Of a DNA stretch of 64,000 bases, positions 1 through 9,477 are shown piece after piece. Numbering within the stretch: the first letter of the stretch is position 1; each line of letters begins with the position of its first letter. The stretch is from JANLSE01 sp038214135 (GTDB lineage: Bacteria; Chloroflexota; Chloroflexia; Chloroflexales; Roseiflexaceae): the NCBI GenBank assembly GCA_038214135.1, contig JBBQSD010000016.1, positions 1 to 64,000 on the forward strand. Reading direction: 5' to 3'. A model generated the notes under the pieces. It worked only from the letters and a program-made list of their open reading frames with translations, was not told the origin of the DNA and searched no databases. The position numbers and the translations under genes were made by a program.

Positions 1-84
1 TCTGTGAGATGCTGCGGATTGCTTGTGCACTACCATAACGTCAAACCCAATAGTTCTAGCATTCTGCCTAATGGAGAACAAAAG

Positions 85-1326
85 ATGGACTCAAAGACGA
101 GCACTCAGAACCAATTCGAGCAGCCGGTCAATCAGTTTGCCCCTAGCTCGCCATCGCCTGAGGTTCAGACGATCAATAATGGGGTACAACAGCAGCAGAG
201 TGCAAAAACGGATCGAATCCGGCTGCTGCTCTATTCAAATACTCGGCTTGTGGGTGGAATGGAAGAGCATATCGAACTGATTGCCCGCCATGTTGATCGT
301 TCGAAATTCGAAGTGTTTGCGATCTGTCCGAGTATGGAATCGGTGCAACCGCATCGTGAGTCGCTTATTCGCTATAGCGATCACTTCGCTGGGATCACCT
401 TTGATCACGAGCATCCAGGCAATTTCCCTAAGCTTGTTCAGCAGATCCACGACTGGCGAATAGATGTTATGCATATGCACAACGGGTACTATCGTGGCCA
501 GATGCTATCCTATTTTGCTGCACGACTAGCAGGCGTGCAGCGAGTGTATGTCACTGAGCATCTCGTCCCACAGCAACCCGAGCTTGCGCACCACACACTC
601 ATGCGTAACTGGTTTGTTCGCTCGATCGATGGATTGATCTGTGTGTCGCAGAAGAACTACCAGGGGCGGGCAAAGTTCCTCTACACACCACCAGATCGTA
701 CGCATATTGTCGAGAATGGTATCGACACCGATGACTTCCAAGAAATCCCGCAGGCACTGTTGACGAGCCTACGCCAGCAATACCAGATCCCACAAGATGC
801 TCAAATCATCGGTACATTGGTACGCTTCGAGCCGGAAAAAGGTCTTAGCTACCTGATTGATGCAATGGCACAGATTCGAGCAGCCTGCCCGCGAGCACAT
901 CTCCTGATGGTCGGCGATGGCTCGTTGCGAGAGGAACTCGCCGCACAGGCTGCACACTTGGGCATAAGTGAGTATGTTCACTTTGTTGGCTTCCAGACAG
1001 AACCGCGGCCATATCTTGGTTTGATGGATGTGTTCGCACTTCCAGTTCCAGTTGGGTCAATGTCGATTGCGCTGCTTGAGGCAATGGCAATGCGCCGTGC
1101 AGTCGTTATGACATTTGGTGGTGAGGGCGAGGCAGTCGTGCATGGCCAGACAGGGTTATGCGCCGAGCCACGCAACCCAACCGCACTTGCCGATGCGATC
1201 ATTAGCATTCTGCAGAGCGATACCCTACGACTGAAACTCGGGAATGCAGCACGACAGCACGTTGAAGATCATTTCTCGGCCGCAACAACTGCGCGTAAGC
1301 TAGAGAAGCTCTATAGCCGCTTGTGA
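85..1326 (+). CDS. GT4-type glycosyltransferase
   Basis: Probable cytoplasmic or membrane-associated GT-B glycosyltransferase of the GT4/GT1 group, moving a sugar from an activated donor to an unknown acceptor. The ORF opens at a GTG at position 4, but I prefer the ATG at 85 because GGAG lies 8 bases before it; this gives 414 residues. The N-terminal half starts its fold at IRLLLYSN and GGMEEHI (acceptor lobe). The C-terminal half has the donor-lobe pattern (GTLVRFEPEKGLSYLIDA, then SIALLEAMA). In the usual E-x7-E motif the second Glu is present but the first position is Gly. The first 45 or so residues are Gln/Ser/Pro-rich and look disordered. It converges with yifB across a 149-bp gap. The left neighbour is outside the window, so pathway is unknown. 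Confidence 0.85.
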   Translation: MDSKTSTQNQFEQPVNQFAPSSPSPEVQTINNGVQQQQSAKTDRIRLLLYSNTRLVGGMEEHIELIARHVDRSKFEVFAICPSMESVQPHRESLIRYSDHFAGITFDHEHPGNFPKLVQQIHDWRIDVMHMHNGYYRGQMLSYFAARLAGVQRVYVTEHLVPQQPELAHHTLMRNWFVRSIDGLICVSQKNYQGRAKFLYTPPDRTHIVENGIDTDDFQEIPQALLTSLRQQYQIPQDAQIIGTLVRFEPEKGLSYLIDAMAQIRAACPRAHLLMVGDGSLREELAAQAAHLGISEYVHFVGFQTEPRPYLGLMDVFALPVPVGSMSIALLEAMAMRRAVVMTFGGEGEAVVHGQTGLCAEPRNPTALADAIISILQSDTLRLKLGNAARQHVEDHFSAATTARKLEKLYSRL

Positions 1327-1344
1327 TAATTATACGCCTAAAGT

Positions 1345-1382
1345 GCAGATCATCCTAGATTGATGGCATTCCGATGATCTGC
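1345..1382. terminator. Inverted repeat between convergent genes
   Basis: A perfect 10-bp inverted repeat (GCAGATCATC / GATGATCTGC) with an 18-base loop lies between the convergent glycosyltransferase and yifB genes. It has no clear T-run on either strand, so it may be a weak bidirectional terminator or simply a structured spacer. The rest of this 149-bp gap shows nothing recognisable. Confidence 0.35.
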
Positions 1383-1475
1383 CATAACCCAACCAAGCAT
1401 AAGCACCTCCTGTGCGGCAATCGCAGCAGGCGCTTTGTTGTGTGAACGCACCCACCGCCTGTATGGCACGCCGCC

Positions 1476-2996
1476 TCATTCCTGCCGCCGTTGCCGGTAT
1501 TGGAGTGCTTCGGCCAGGTGTGCTGCAGCAATCGCATCGGCTCCGGCAAGATCTGCGATTGTGCGCGCTAGTTTGAGCACCCGATGATAGGCCCGCCCAG
1601 AGAGTTGCAGTTGGCGCATGGCTGCCTGCATCAGCCGCTGGGCTGCTGCATCCAATTGGCACAGTTCGCGGACTTCTGCAGCACCCATATCGGCATTTGC
1701 GAGGCAATGCGCGATGCGCCGGAAGCGCATTCGTTGGCGCTCCCTAGCAGCACCAACCCGCGCACGAATAGCAGCAGATGGCTCACCCAGGGCCGTTCCG
1801 TTGAGCTTCTCATACTGCACACGCGGGACATCCACATACATATCGATGCGATCTAGTAATGGCCCTGAAACCCGCCGCTGGTAGCGTGCCACCGCCGCTG
1901 GCGTACACGTACAGGTGCGCTCTGGATCGCCATACCAACCGCATATACAGGGATTCTGGGCGGCGATAAGCATGAAGGCGGCTGGATAGGTGATACTGCC
2001 AGATGCGCGTGATATTGTGACTGTACGATCCTCGATTGGTTGGCGGAGGACATCGAGCTTGCTGCCGAATTCGGGCAATTCATCCAGAAATAATACTCCG
2101 CGATGCGCCAGGGAAACCATTCCAGGCCGGATTTTACCAGCACCACCACCGACAAGGCCAGCCAATGAGGTTGTATGGTGTGGGGCACAGAATGGGCGTT
2201 GCCGGATCAATGGTGTGTCGCGGGGTAACATGCCACTCACACTATAGATCTTCGTGACATCCAGGGCTTCGTTGAGGCTCAGTGGTGGCAAAATCGAGAC
2301 GAGCGCACGGGCCATGAGCGTTTTGCCTGCCCCTGGGCTGCCAGACATGAGCAGATTGTGTTGGCCAGCAGCAGCAACTTCTAGCGCACGTTTGACATGT
2401 TCCTGGCCTTTGACATCGCGGAAGTCGATGTGATACTGTGGTTCTTCTGGTTGGTTCGGCACGCTGGGCTGGTATGGAGCCAGGAGTGTATCGCCAACCA
2501 GATGCCGAGCCAGTTGGCCGAGTGTTGGCACAGGAATAACCTGTGGCCCTTCAATCAGCGCCGCTTCGGCAGCATCCTCAGCTGGAACGAACACCCGCCG
2601 TATTCCGTGATCACGGGCGATTGCGACCATTGGCAAGACACCATCGGTATGGCGAACACTGCCATCCAACCCAAGTTCACCAATGAAGATGGCATCCCGG
2701 GTTTCGGCAGTGATCTGACCAGAGGCGATCAGCAGGCCAACGGCAATTGGCAGATCGTATGACGGCCCGGCCTTGCGAAGATCGGCGGGGGCGAGATTTA
2801 CAGTGATGCGCTTCATTGGGAAACTGGCCCCTGATGTACGAACTGCTGCACGCACCCGTTCACGGCTCTCCTGCACCGCAGTATCGCCCAACCCGACAAT
2901 AGTGAGCGCTGGCAATCCTTCGCTGATATAGACTTCTACCTCAACCGGCAATCCTTCGAGGCCTACAACAGCACAACTACGAACCTTGGCTAACAT
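1476..2996 (-). CDS. yifB: YifB/ComM-family Mg-chelatase-like AAA+ ATPase
   Basis: Member of the YifB/ComM family (506 residues, normal family length). ComM in naturally competent bacteria is a hexameric helicase that promotes branch migration when incoming DNA is integrated; most YifB homologues are uncharacterised. Domains in order: N-terminal ChlI-like domain with the typical start (MLAKVRSCAVVGLEG), Walker A GSPGAGKT at about 219-226, Walker B VLFLDE at about 301-306, the Cys-rich NPCICGWYGD...CTCT insert near 350-370 that marks this branch, and the C-terminal Mg-chelatase helical domain ending in RTIADL. It is a single gene, preceded by a 745-bp gap with four hairpins. Confidence 0.95.
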   Translation of the reverse strand: MLAKVRSCAVVGLEGLPVEVEVYISEGLPALTIVGLGDTAVQESRERVRAAVRTSGASFPMKRITVNLAPADLRKAGPSYDLPIAVGLLIASGQITAETRDAIFIGELGLDGSVRHTDGVLPMVAIARDHGIRRVFVPAEDAAEAALIEGPQVIPVPTLGQLARHLVGDTLLAPYQPSVPNQPEEPQYHIDFRDVKGQEHVKRALEVAAAGQHNLLMSGSPGAGKTLMARALVSILPPLSLNEALDVTKIYSVSGMLPRDTPLIRQRPFCAPHHTTSLAGLVGGGAGKIRPGMVSLAHRGVLFLDELPEFGSKLDVLRQPIEDRTVTISRASGSITYPAAFMLIAAQNPCICGWYGDPERTCTCTPAAVARYQRRVSGPLLDRIDMYVDVPRVQYEKLNGTALGEPSAAIRARVGAARERQRMRFRRIAHCLANADMGAAEVRELCQLDAAAQRLMQAAMRQLQLSGRAYHRVLKLARTIADLAGADAIAAAHLAEALQYRQRRQE

Positions 2997-3016
2997 GACT
3001 CTTCCCTTCTATTTAT

Positions 3017-3172
3017 TTTCATGTGAGGGCAGCAAGCTGTCCCTCACATGAAAGAATATTATTTGGGAACCTGCGGCTCCCAAACCTTGTTCGCGAGCTA
3101 TTTAAAGGAGGCAGATGTGGAATGCGCAAGCCAGGCTTGCGCATTCCATACAACGATGAGCGACGTTCATCG
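3017..3172. repeat. Four consecutive hairpins upstream of yifB
   Basis: Four inverted repeats of unrelated sequence follow one another: 3017-3029/3041-3053 (13-bp perfect stem, TTTCATGTGAGGG), 3062-3068/3078-3084 (7 bp, TTTGGGA, plus 2 inner pairs), 3119-3132/3134-3147 (14-bp perfect stem, GGAATGCGCAAGCC, one-base spacer) and 3154-3159/3167-3172 (CGATGA). None is followed by a T-run on either strand; the first two even end in AAA, so they are not standard intrinsic terminators. They would lie in the 5' untranslated leader of yifB if its promoter is upstream of 3172. Confidence 0.7.
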
Positions 3173-3687
3173 CCGAAATTCATGAGCAGAGCTTAAAAGA
3201 ATGATTGTGATGAACACCGCTCCATAGTGGCGATGCTCACGTGTGCTACCGAATGAATGTGTGGGTGGGTTGCGGGTCCTGTGGCGGGATGGGGACGAAT
3301 GGAGGATGGGTGCGATGGATTTGTATGGCCAATTACCGAATTTATCGATTAACTGATTGGAACGGTGACTATTCTTGACAAGGTGGCCTGGTGACAAAGT
3401 GAATGTGCTTGATTGATGTGGTACGACTGCGATCAAACATGTGTCACCGTGTCACCCCTTCATCGTGCCAGTGGGGCACCCCTTTACTATGCCAGATTGT
3501 CAGGTATCACCGTGGATCGCCTTGAACAGCGAATGAAAGAGGCATGCGCCACGATGGCCTGATGGCCACGGTGTTCGCTTTCTTCCAGAAAAAAAAGCAG
3601 CATGCTTTAGAGATGCGCGCAACCATCCTGTACCGCACAGGCTTCAACATGCACCAAAGCTGATAGCTGACGGCTCACCCAAATAGA

Positions 3688-3718
3688 AACAGGATGCGGA
3701 GTTGCCTCCACATCCCGT
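3688..3718 (-). terminator. Probable terminator after pckG
   Basis: On the minus strand, just after the pckG stop, a GGATGTGGAG / CTCCGCATCC stem (one G-T pair) with a 4-base loop is followed by the T-rich stretch GTTTCTATTTG. The position and orientation fit an intrinsic terminator for pckG. Confidence 0.5.
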
Positions 3719-3741
3719 TGCGATGCCGATGTTATATAGGT

Positions 3742-5631
3742 TTATTCGTGGGCCATTTCCCAGTGCGATGGCGAGCGCCATAGGCTGGAGAGGATCAGTT
3801 CGCGCATGAACAGCAGTTCCTTGGGCAGGCGATTGTACAGCCGGAAGAACAGTTCATCGTGCGAGAGAATTTCCTGTTGCCAGGCCTGCCGATCGATCGA
3901 CATCATGTCGTTGAATTGCTCCATCGAGAAACTTTCGAGGCCCTGCCAATCCAGATCCTCATAACGCGGCACCCAGCCGAGTGGGCTTTCCAGGCTGACG
4001 GCCTGACCATTTGCGCGGCCAACGATCCATTTGAGGACGCGCATGTTCTCGCCGAACCCTGGCCAGATGAAGTTGCCATCTTTATCGGTGCGGAACCAGT
4101 TGACGCCGAAAATACGCGGTGGGTTTGGCAGCATGCGCCCGAACTGCAACCAGTGGCTGAAGTAATCGGCCATGTGGTAGCCACAGAATGGCAGCATGGC
4201 CATTGGATCGCGGCGAACCTCGCCGAGCTTCCCAGCAGCAGCAGCGGTCGTCTCTGAGCCCATGGTTGCGGCCATGTAGACGCCATACATCCAGTTGAAT
4301 GATTGATAGACCAGCGGAACGACACTACTGCGGCGACCGCCAAAGATGAAGGCTTTGATCGGCACACCGCGTGGGTTCTCCCAATCTGGGTCGATCGATG
4401 GGCACTGGCTGGCTGGCGCGGTGAAGCGTGAGTTGGCGTGCGAGGATTTGCGGCCAGATGCTGGCGTCCAATCCTGGCCCTGCCAGTCGATCAGATGCAC
4501 CGGCAGCTCTTTGGTCATGCCTTCCCACCACACATCGCCATCATCGGTCAGGGCGACATTGGTAAAGATTGTGTTGGAACGAATGGTTGCCATGGCATTC
4601 GGGTTGGATTTTTCCGAGGTGCCTGGTGCGACGCCAAAGTAGCCTGCTTCGGGATTGATTGCATAGATCTGACCATCCGGGCCGGGCTTGATCCAGGCAA
4701 TATCATCGCCAACCGTCGTAATCTTCCAGCCATCGAAGGCTTTGGGCGGGATCAGCATAGCAAAATTCGTTTTACCACAGGCGCTTGGGAATGCAGCGGC
4801 GATATAGGTTTTGCGGCCATTTGGCTCGTGAACGCCAAGGATGAGCATATGCTCGGCTAGCCAGCCGTTATCACGGGCCAGTACTGAGGCGATCCGCAAT
4901 GCGAAACATTTCTTGCCAAGCAGGGCATTGCCACCATAGCCGGAGCCATACGACCAGATCGAGCGCTCTTCTGGGAAATGAACAATATACTTCTGGTCCT
5001 TATTACACGGCCAACTGACATCGGCCTGACCATTGACAAGCGGCATACCGACGGAGTGCAAACAGGGGATGAATTCGCCATCGCCAAGTGCTTCGAGTAC
5101 CTTCTGGCCCATACGGGTCATAATCCGCATGTTGACAGCAACATATGGTGAGTCAGTCAGTTCAATGCCAATATGCGAAAGCGGCGAACCAATTGGCCCC
5201 ATGCTGAAGGGGACGACATACATGGTGCGACCGACCATACTGCCATCGAACAGGCCAGCCAGCTTGGCCTTCATTTCCTTGGGGGGCATCCAGTTATTGG
5301 TTGGGCCAGAATCATCCTTGCTCAGGCTACATATATAGGTGCGATCCTCAACACGAGCGACATCGCTTGGATCGGAGCGCGCCAAGAAGCTATTTGGGCG
5401 CTTCTCTGGATTGAGCCTGATGAATGTGCCTTGGTCCACCAACAACTGGCAGAGTTCATCATATTCGGCCTGCGAGCCATCACACCAGCGAACATTCTCT
5501 GGCTTGCAGAGTGCGACCATATCGATCACCCAATCACGCAGTTCTGGATTTGTGAGCGTGTCGGGGATATTTGCGAAGTGTGCGGCATCTGTGATCACGG
5601 CAGTGTTGGTCATAATCTTCGGGATCTCCAT
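3742..5631 (-). CDS. pckG: GTP-dependent phosphoenolpyruvate carboxykinase
   Basis: Catalyses oxaloacetate + GTP to phosphoenolpyruvate + GDP + CO2, the first dedicated step of gluconeogenesis, in the cytoplasm. The ORF extends upstream to 5739, but the ATG at 5631 is preceded by GAGGAGGAACCA, a very strong ribosome site; that start gives 629 residues, close to the usual 600-620 for this family. Visible signatures: the P-loop-like kinase-1a motif FPSACGKTN with the active-site Cys, the kinase-2 motif VGDDIAWI, and FGVAPGT downstream. It resembles GTP-type rather than ATP-type enzymes. Transcribed alone, with a probable terminator after it. Upstream (5740-5830) no clear promoter was found. Confidence 0.97.
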   Translation of the reverse strand: MEIPKIMTNTAVITDAAHFANIPDTLTNPELRDWVIDMVALCKPENVRWCDGSQAEYDELCQLLVDQGTFIRLNPEKRPNSFLARSDPSDVARVEDRTYICSLSKDDSGPTNNWMPPKEMKAKLAGLFDGSMVGRTMYVVPFSMGPIGSPLSHIGIELTDSPYVAVNMRIMTRMGQKVLEALGDGEFIPCLHSVGMPLVNGQADVSWPCNKDQKYIVHFPEERSIWSYGSGYGGNALLGKKCFALRIASVLARDNGWLAEHMLILGVHEPNGRKTYIAAAFPSACGKTNFAMLIPPKAFDGWKITTVGDDIAWIKPGPDGQIYAINPEAGYFGVAPGTSEKSNPNAMATIRSNTIFTNVALTDDGDVWWEGMTKELPVHLIDWQGQDWTPASGRKSSHANSRFTAPASQCPSIDPDWENPRGVPIKAFIFGGRRSSVVPLVYQSFNWMYGVYMAATMGSETTAAAAGKLGEVRRDPMAMLPFCGYHMADYFSHWLQFGRMLPNPPRIFGVNWFRTDKDGNFIWPGFGENMRVLKWIVGRANGQAVSLESPLGWVPRYEDLDWQGLESFSMEQFNDMMSIDRQAWQQEILSHDELFFRLYNRLPKELLFMRELILSSLWRSPSHWEMAHE

Positions 5632-5830
5632 TGGTTCCTCCTCATTGCTTCGTCCGATGGGGTGGGAAACAACCCAATTCATCACATGTATCAATTGGTT
5701 TACTTCTGATGCGGCGAAGAACACGAATGATACTACCATAGCAATATCATGTGAGGCGAGAACTAATCGCCATTGCGCGAGAATAAATCGTAACTAGAAT
5801 GCCGCGAGCTGATAATCTTTTACACCTGAA

Positions 5831-5917
5831 TCGGGTATGAATCGCTTACCCACCGCGGGCTGAAGCCGCGCGGCTATGGGTTCGTTTGCCCTTTGCCGCA
5901 GGCTTCAGCCTGCGGAT
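5831..5917 (+). repeat. Dispersed 87-bp repeat, copy A
   Basis: First of three copies (others at 20905-20993 and 30427-30514) of an 87-89 bp element: TCGGGTAT, then CACCGCGGGCTGAAGCC, then CGCGGCTATGG, ending in the near-palindrome CCGCAGGCTTCAGCCTGCGG followed by AT. The two GC-rich halves can each fold into a hairpin. This copy overlaps the last codons of the FAD oxidoreductase on the minus strand. Confidence 0.85.
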
Positions 5918-7698
5918 GGAGAGGAATCCGACATTATCTCGCATACAGCAGCCCATGTCAGATATTCGTTCTGATCGGCAGGTAGATGCAGATCGAACTG
6001 ATCGGCGGCAACCCGTACTGCCTCTCGTTCAACGCTCATGAGCCTTTCATCGGGCAGGATATTGAGTGATCGTGAACGCGGCCCTTCCGACACGATTGCG
6101 CCAGCCACACACAGGTGCTGGGTCAGTTCAAACAGCGGGTGATCATATGGAACATCAAGCGTCCAGGCAAGTGGGATGCCACGCTTCAGGAGCAGCGACT
6201 GCAGGCGCATACGCCGCCTGGAATCGGCATGAACGTGTGCTGGGTCTAGATTCTCGGCGCAACACATGGCTGCCAATATGCCTGCTGATTCGCCAATATT
6301 CCATTCGACGGGATGCAGCCGGTAGGCCCCATTGCTCAGATGGGTTGTACCAATATTCTTACAGGCTGCCAGCAGATTACGAACGCGCTGTGGGATCAGG
6401 GCACCAAGCGGAATCTGGAATGGCTTGGTCGGCTCATAGCGATCAATCGGGTTGCCATTGGCGGGATGCACATCCATATGATACCAGCCAATGCCAACGC
6501 TATCACGGTGATTGATGGCGCGGGCAGAATCCTGGCCAACATCGAGAATATCGGTCGCGAGGATGCGGGTGCGGGCGACGATCCGGCGCGATTCACGGAT
6601 ATATGGCGCTTTGGAAAGCCCATCGGCAGTACCCATCACCTCTGGCAATAGGCGCATGCCAGGGTAGCCAAACCCAGAACCATCATCACGTGGGCATTCG
6701 GTTTGCAGCCAGTACAAAAATCCAAGCGAGAGATTGCGGGCTTCGTGGAGCAAATGGGCGCGTTCGGGATGATCGGCCCCAAGAATATCGCCGTGATGAT
6801 AATCGTTGCCAGGCCAGTTGATCATGGCGATATCACGCGCTTGTCCAGATGAATCAAGGGAGCCATCAAGCAGGCGGCGGTAGGTCCAGAATGGCGGCAA
6901 GCCGGTCGGGCTGTGTTCAAACACCCGAAACGGGCGTGGCGGGCCACTGCGATGCGCTAGGGTCAGCGTGTATGGTTGAGTGGCGCAAAAATATTCATAG
7001 CCAGCTGGTTTGGGAATGGTATGATCCTCGCCGGGGCAATATTCAACTGCGAATGGAAACGTAAAGCCCTGCACCTCGGTTGGGCGTGGCGGGCCAGCAG
7101 GCGCGAATGGTTCGGCAGTATCATCGAATGATTCAGCACCCGTCACATATTCTGCACCAACAAGCGGCAGCAGATCGCCAAGATCAGTCGCATCCAAAAA
7201 CATGTTCGCTACAATAATTATTTCTGAGTTGGTACCTGCGGCAAGTGTGACGCTGCGAATCGTATCCTGCTCCACTTCGGCAGCTATTAGCTCAACGCCA
7301 TACAGGATCGTTAAGCGCCCAGATTCAATGTGCGCTGCCAGCATCGCTTCGAGCGCATGCGCGCCGACAATCGGTTCAAAACAGAGGTTACTGACCCATC
7401 CATTGCCTGGGTTGAGTGGTGCGCCATTGGGCATTCGTTCAATGCCAAAGCGGATGCGATAGTGGCTGCGGATGCGCTCACGCAGTTCGTAGTATGTACG
7501 GGTACCGCCGAATGTTTCGATATAGGGGTGCTCATCGAGTGCCGATGTGCCCTGGCTGGTCATCTGGCCACCAAGCCAATCGGTGCTTTCCGTCAGAACA
7601 ACCGAAGCGCCAGTAGCACAGGCAGATAACGCAGCAGCAACGCCACCAAGGCCACCGCCGATAATCGCAATATCGCAGTTGAGGGTGTCAGTGCTCAT
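5905..7698 (-). CDS. FAD-dependent oxidoreductase (FAD_oxidored family)
   Basis: Flavoprotein of unknown substrate, about 597 residues. The N-terminal dinucleotide-binding motif IAIIGGGLGGVAAAL starts near residue 8 and the C-terminal region has the typical GNIGTTHLSNGAYRLHP...NIGESAG FAD-closing segment of the PF12831-type family. The ATG at 7698 is chosen over a TTG at 7713 because GGAG lies 4 bases before it. It overlaps the stop of the DUF4127 gene by 11 bases, so the two are almost certainly co-transcribed and translationally coupled; together they suggest a shared catabolic role, but no substrate is evident. The last residues (SPSAG) are encoded by the dispersed repeat at 5831-5917, which means that the native C-terminus was probably altered by repeat insertion. 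Confidence 0.85.
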   Translation of the reverse strand: MSTDTLNCDIAIIGGGLGGVAAALSACATGASVVLTESTDWLGGQMTSQGTSALDEHPYIETFGGTRTYYELRERIRSHYRIRFGIERMPNGAPLNPGNGWVSNLCFEPIVGAHALEAMLAAHIESGRLTILYGVELIAAEVEQDTIRSVTLAAGTNSEIIIVANMFLDATDLGDLLPLVGAEYVTGAESFDDTAEPFAPAGPPRPTEVQGFTFPFAVEYCPGEDHTIPKPAGYEYFCATQPYTLTLAHRSGPPRPFRVFEHSPTGLPPFWTYRRLLDGSLDSSGQARDIAMINWPGNDYHHGDILGADHPERAHLLHEARNLSLGFLYWLQTECPRDDGSGFGYPGMRLLPEVMGTADGLSKAPYIRESRRIVARTRILATDILDVGQDSARAINHRDSVGIGWYHMDVHPANGNPIDRYEPTKPFQIPLGALIPQRVRNLLAACKNIGTTHLSNGAYRLHPVEWNIGESAGILAAMCCAENLDPAHVHADSRRRMRLQSLLLKRGIPLAWTLDVPYDHPLFELTQHLCVAGAIVSEGPRSRSLNILPDERLMSVEREAVRVAADQFDLHLPADQNEYLTWAAVCEIMSDSSPSAG

Positions 7699-9223
7699 GC
7701 TGCTCCAGATCAAAATCGACCTCGAATGTGCGGTTCCATGGCAGCCGCGTATTGGTCAGCCGCCAGCGCCCAGCAAACCCAGGCAATTCCGCAATCAATG
7801 CCGATAACCGTTCGCCAATCCAGCTTGCCGTTTCCGCAACCAGTTCTGGAGTTGGATCATCGTGACCAATTGTTTGCATGAGCCAATCGCGGGCCTGGCG
7901 GCGGACAACCTGTTGATAGCCCCAATCCTCAAGATAGTGATGCAACAGAAACTGTTCGGCGGCCTGTTTGCGCTCTGGCGTGGTAGCATCAAGCGCAGCG
8001 CAGCCCTGAGCGAGCGCAGTACCAATTGTGTTGCCAGCCGTATTCCATGCGCCATAACCGGCCAGCGTACGCAGATCAATTACATCCCGCAAGACCTCAA
8101 AGAATACCGGATCGGCCCCATTCGGGTAGGCAATATCGGCGACAATCACCCGCTGCCCTATGGCAACCCGCCGTACAATCTCCGCACTCAGCGCACGCAA
8201 CTGTGGCAGGCGCTGCTCACGCTCTGCTTCAGCAAATTCCGTGCTCCATTCACTACGGCGCGGCACTGGCGTTACTACAGCCAACACAAGATCGGCATCA
8301 TCGGGTGCGGCCAACACACCACCAACAGCGCGAATCTGGCGTTCGATGGTGATCCGCGCCGGGCCATCTTCGTATGGCGCTGTGATCTCGGCACCAGCGA
8401 CGTCATCATAGATCGGTGCGATTCGCGGGGTGCGCCTAGCATTCGTGTTGAGCTGGCGTGCCAGTAACACACAACCAACCTCATCGGCACCAGGGTACAT
8501 GAGCAATTGATCGACAGGAGAGGTAATAGCCGACACATCGTCCAACAGGCCTAGCCGACCGGCTAATTCGGCCAGCCATGCCTTCTCACGGGTACCCAGA
8601 CCATAGGCGCTGGTATCATCCGAACTGAGCACAAACAGATCAAAGATCCCATCGGCAAGCATGTGCAATGCAGCGGCATTCAGGGTATGGTTGCGATGCC
8701 GCCGCCATAGGAAATCGTGCATGTGTTCGGCAGGAATCTCGGCGCGGAGTGCTGCAAGCTGCGCCTGAACCGCTTCCCCACGCAAGGCCCGATCACTGAG
8801 CTGTGAGAAACGATATAATCGCGTGCCATAGGTCGCCCAGTACAGCGGCTCTTCGATACTATCATCGGCATTCGAAATCCGCGTGATCACCTGAAAGGCC
8901 AAGAGTGGCAGCGCTGGATGCGTCGCACGTAACTCACGCAGCAGATCAAGGCGAGCAATCGCAATGGCGAGTGGATCGGTGGTAGTACGCGAGGCAATCA
9001 GGCCACCAAAGGCCAGCATTTCGAGATCAACAATGAGCGCATCCAGCCTACCATATTCCGTTTGTAGCCATTCGGCCAGGGCCACACAGTTGGCAGGAGT
9101 GCGTTGCTTGCTGAGAATAGCGAATGGTGGCATGGCCAGTTCCACACCAGCGATCCGCGCAATCATCATCGGATGGCGGGTATTCACAGGCCGCTCATCA
9201 AGCGGAATCAGGCCAATTCGCAT
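7688..9223 (-). CDS. DUF4127 family protein
   Basis: 511-residue cytoplasmic protein recognised as DUF4127 from its beginning, MRIGLIPLDERPVNTR, and from motifs such as FVLSSDDTSAYG and AYGAWNTAGNTIGT. The family is widespread but has no established biochemical function. No signal peptide or membrane segment. The ATG at 9223 has no convincing ribosome site; TAATAT lies immediately before it, so the mRNA could be nearly leaderless. It is upstream of and overlapping with the FAD oxidoreductase gene, which is the only functional clue. Confidence 0.8.
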   Translation of the reverse strand: MRIGLIPLDERPVNTRHPMMIARIAGVELAMPPFAILSKQRTPANCVALAEWLQTEYGRLDALIVDLEMLAFGGLIASRTTTDPLAIAIARLDLLRELRATHPALPLLAFQVITRISNADDSIEEPLYWATYGTRLYRFSQLSDRALRGEAVQAQLAALRAEIPAEHMHDFLWRRHRNHTLNAAALHMLADGIFDLFVLSSDDTSAYGLGTREKAWLAELAGRLGLLDDVSAITSPVDQLLMYPGADEVGCVLLARQLNTNARRTPRIAPIYDDVAGAEITAPYEDGPARITIERQIRAVGGVLAAPDDADLVLAVVTPVPRRSEWSTEFAEAEREQRLPQLRALSAEIVRRVAIGQRVIVADIAYPNGADPVFFEVLRDVIDLRTLAGYGAWNTAGNTIGTALAQGCAALDATTPERKQAAEQFLLHHYLEDWGYQQVVRRQARDWLMQTIGHDDPTPELVAETASWIGERLSALIAELPGFAGRWRLTNTRLPWNRTFEVDFDLEQHEH

Positions 9224-9477
9224 ATATTATGTCCATTAGCTATGGATATGTGTCGTAGAGTGATGGTAGCACTGGCGGGAAGGGGCGTCAACTGTCAGGA
9301 GTCAGGAGATTCTTTGCCGACACGGTCTTGTAGTTCCGCAGTTCCGCAGTTCCGTGGTTCTGGTTGGAATTCTAGCTTCTGACTCCTGAATCCTGAATAC
9401 TTGGTTCTTGGTTCTCGCAAGACGATCAGGCACATAAAAAGATCTGGTACACTGACGGTATTCGATGAGGAGGCTCC
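9224..9477. repeat. Intergenic repeat block (CAGGAGT heptamers)
   Basis: The divergent gap between the DUF4127 and MFS genes. Positions 9295-9425 are built of TCAGGAG/GACTCCTGAAT units, three tandem AGTTCCGC units and TTGGTTCT units. The MFS promoter must lie within or just after this block; TACACT near 9448 is a possible -10 element but no matching -35 is clear. Confidence 0.6.

Larger units (their letters stand above)
2997..3741. other. 745-bp intergenic region with four hairpins, no gene
   Basis: Gap between the starts of yifB (minus) and the end of pckG (minus). The yifB-proximal part carries four successive inverted repeats (see separate entry). The rest, about 3175-3690, contains GTG/CAC-rich short repeats around 3440-3480 and an A8 run near 3590 but no convincing gene. 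The one ORF of 89 codons on the minus strand (3167-3436) has no ribosome site or recognisable sequence and is not accepted. Confidence 0.5.

Noticed and set aside
3108..3195. Short plus-strand ORFs after AAAGGAGG at about 3105-3112
   Set aside because: The ribosome-site-like sequence is good, but the 13- and 24-codon frames run across the perfect 14-bp inverted repeat and show no protein-like bias; the hairpin explains the sequence better.
3167..3436. 89-codon minus-strand ORF
   Set aside because: No ribosome site, no recognisable domain, and its composition follows the surrounding non-coding repeats.
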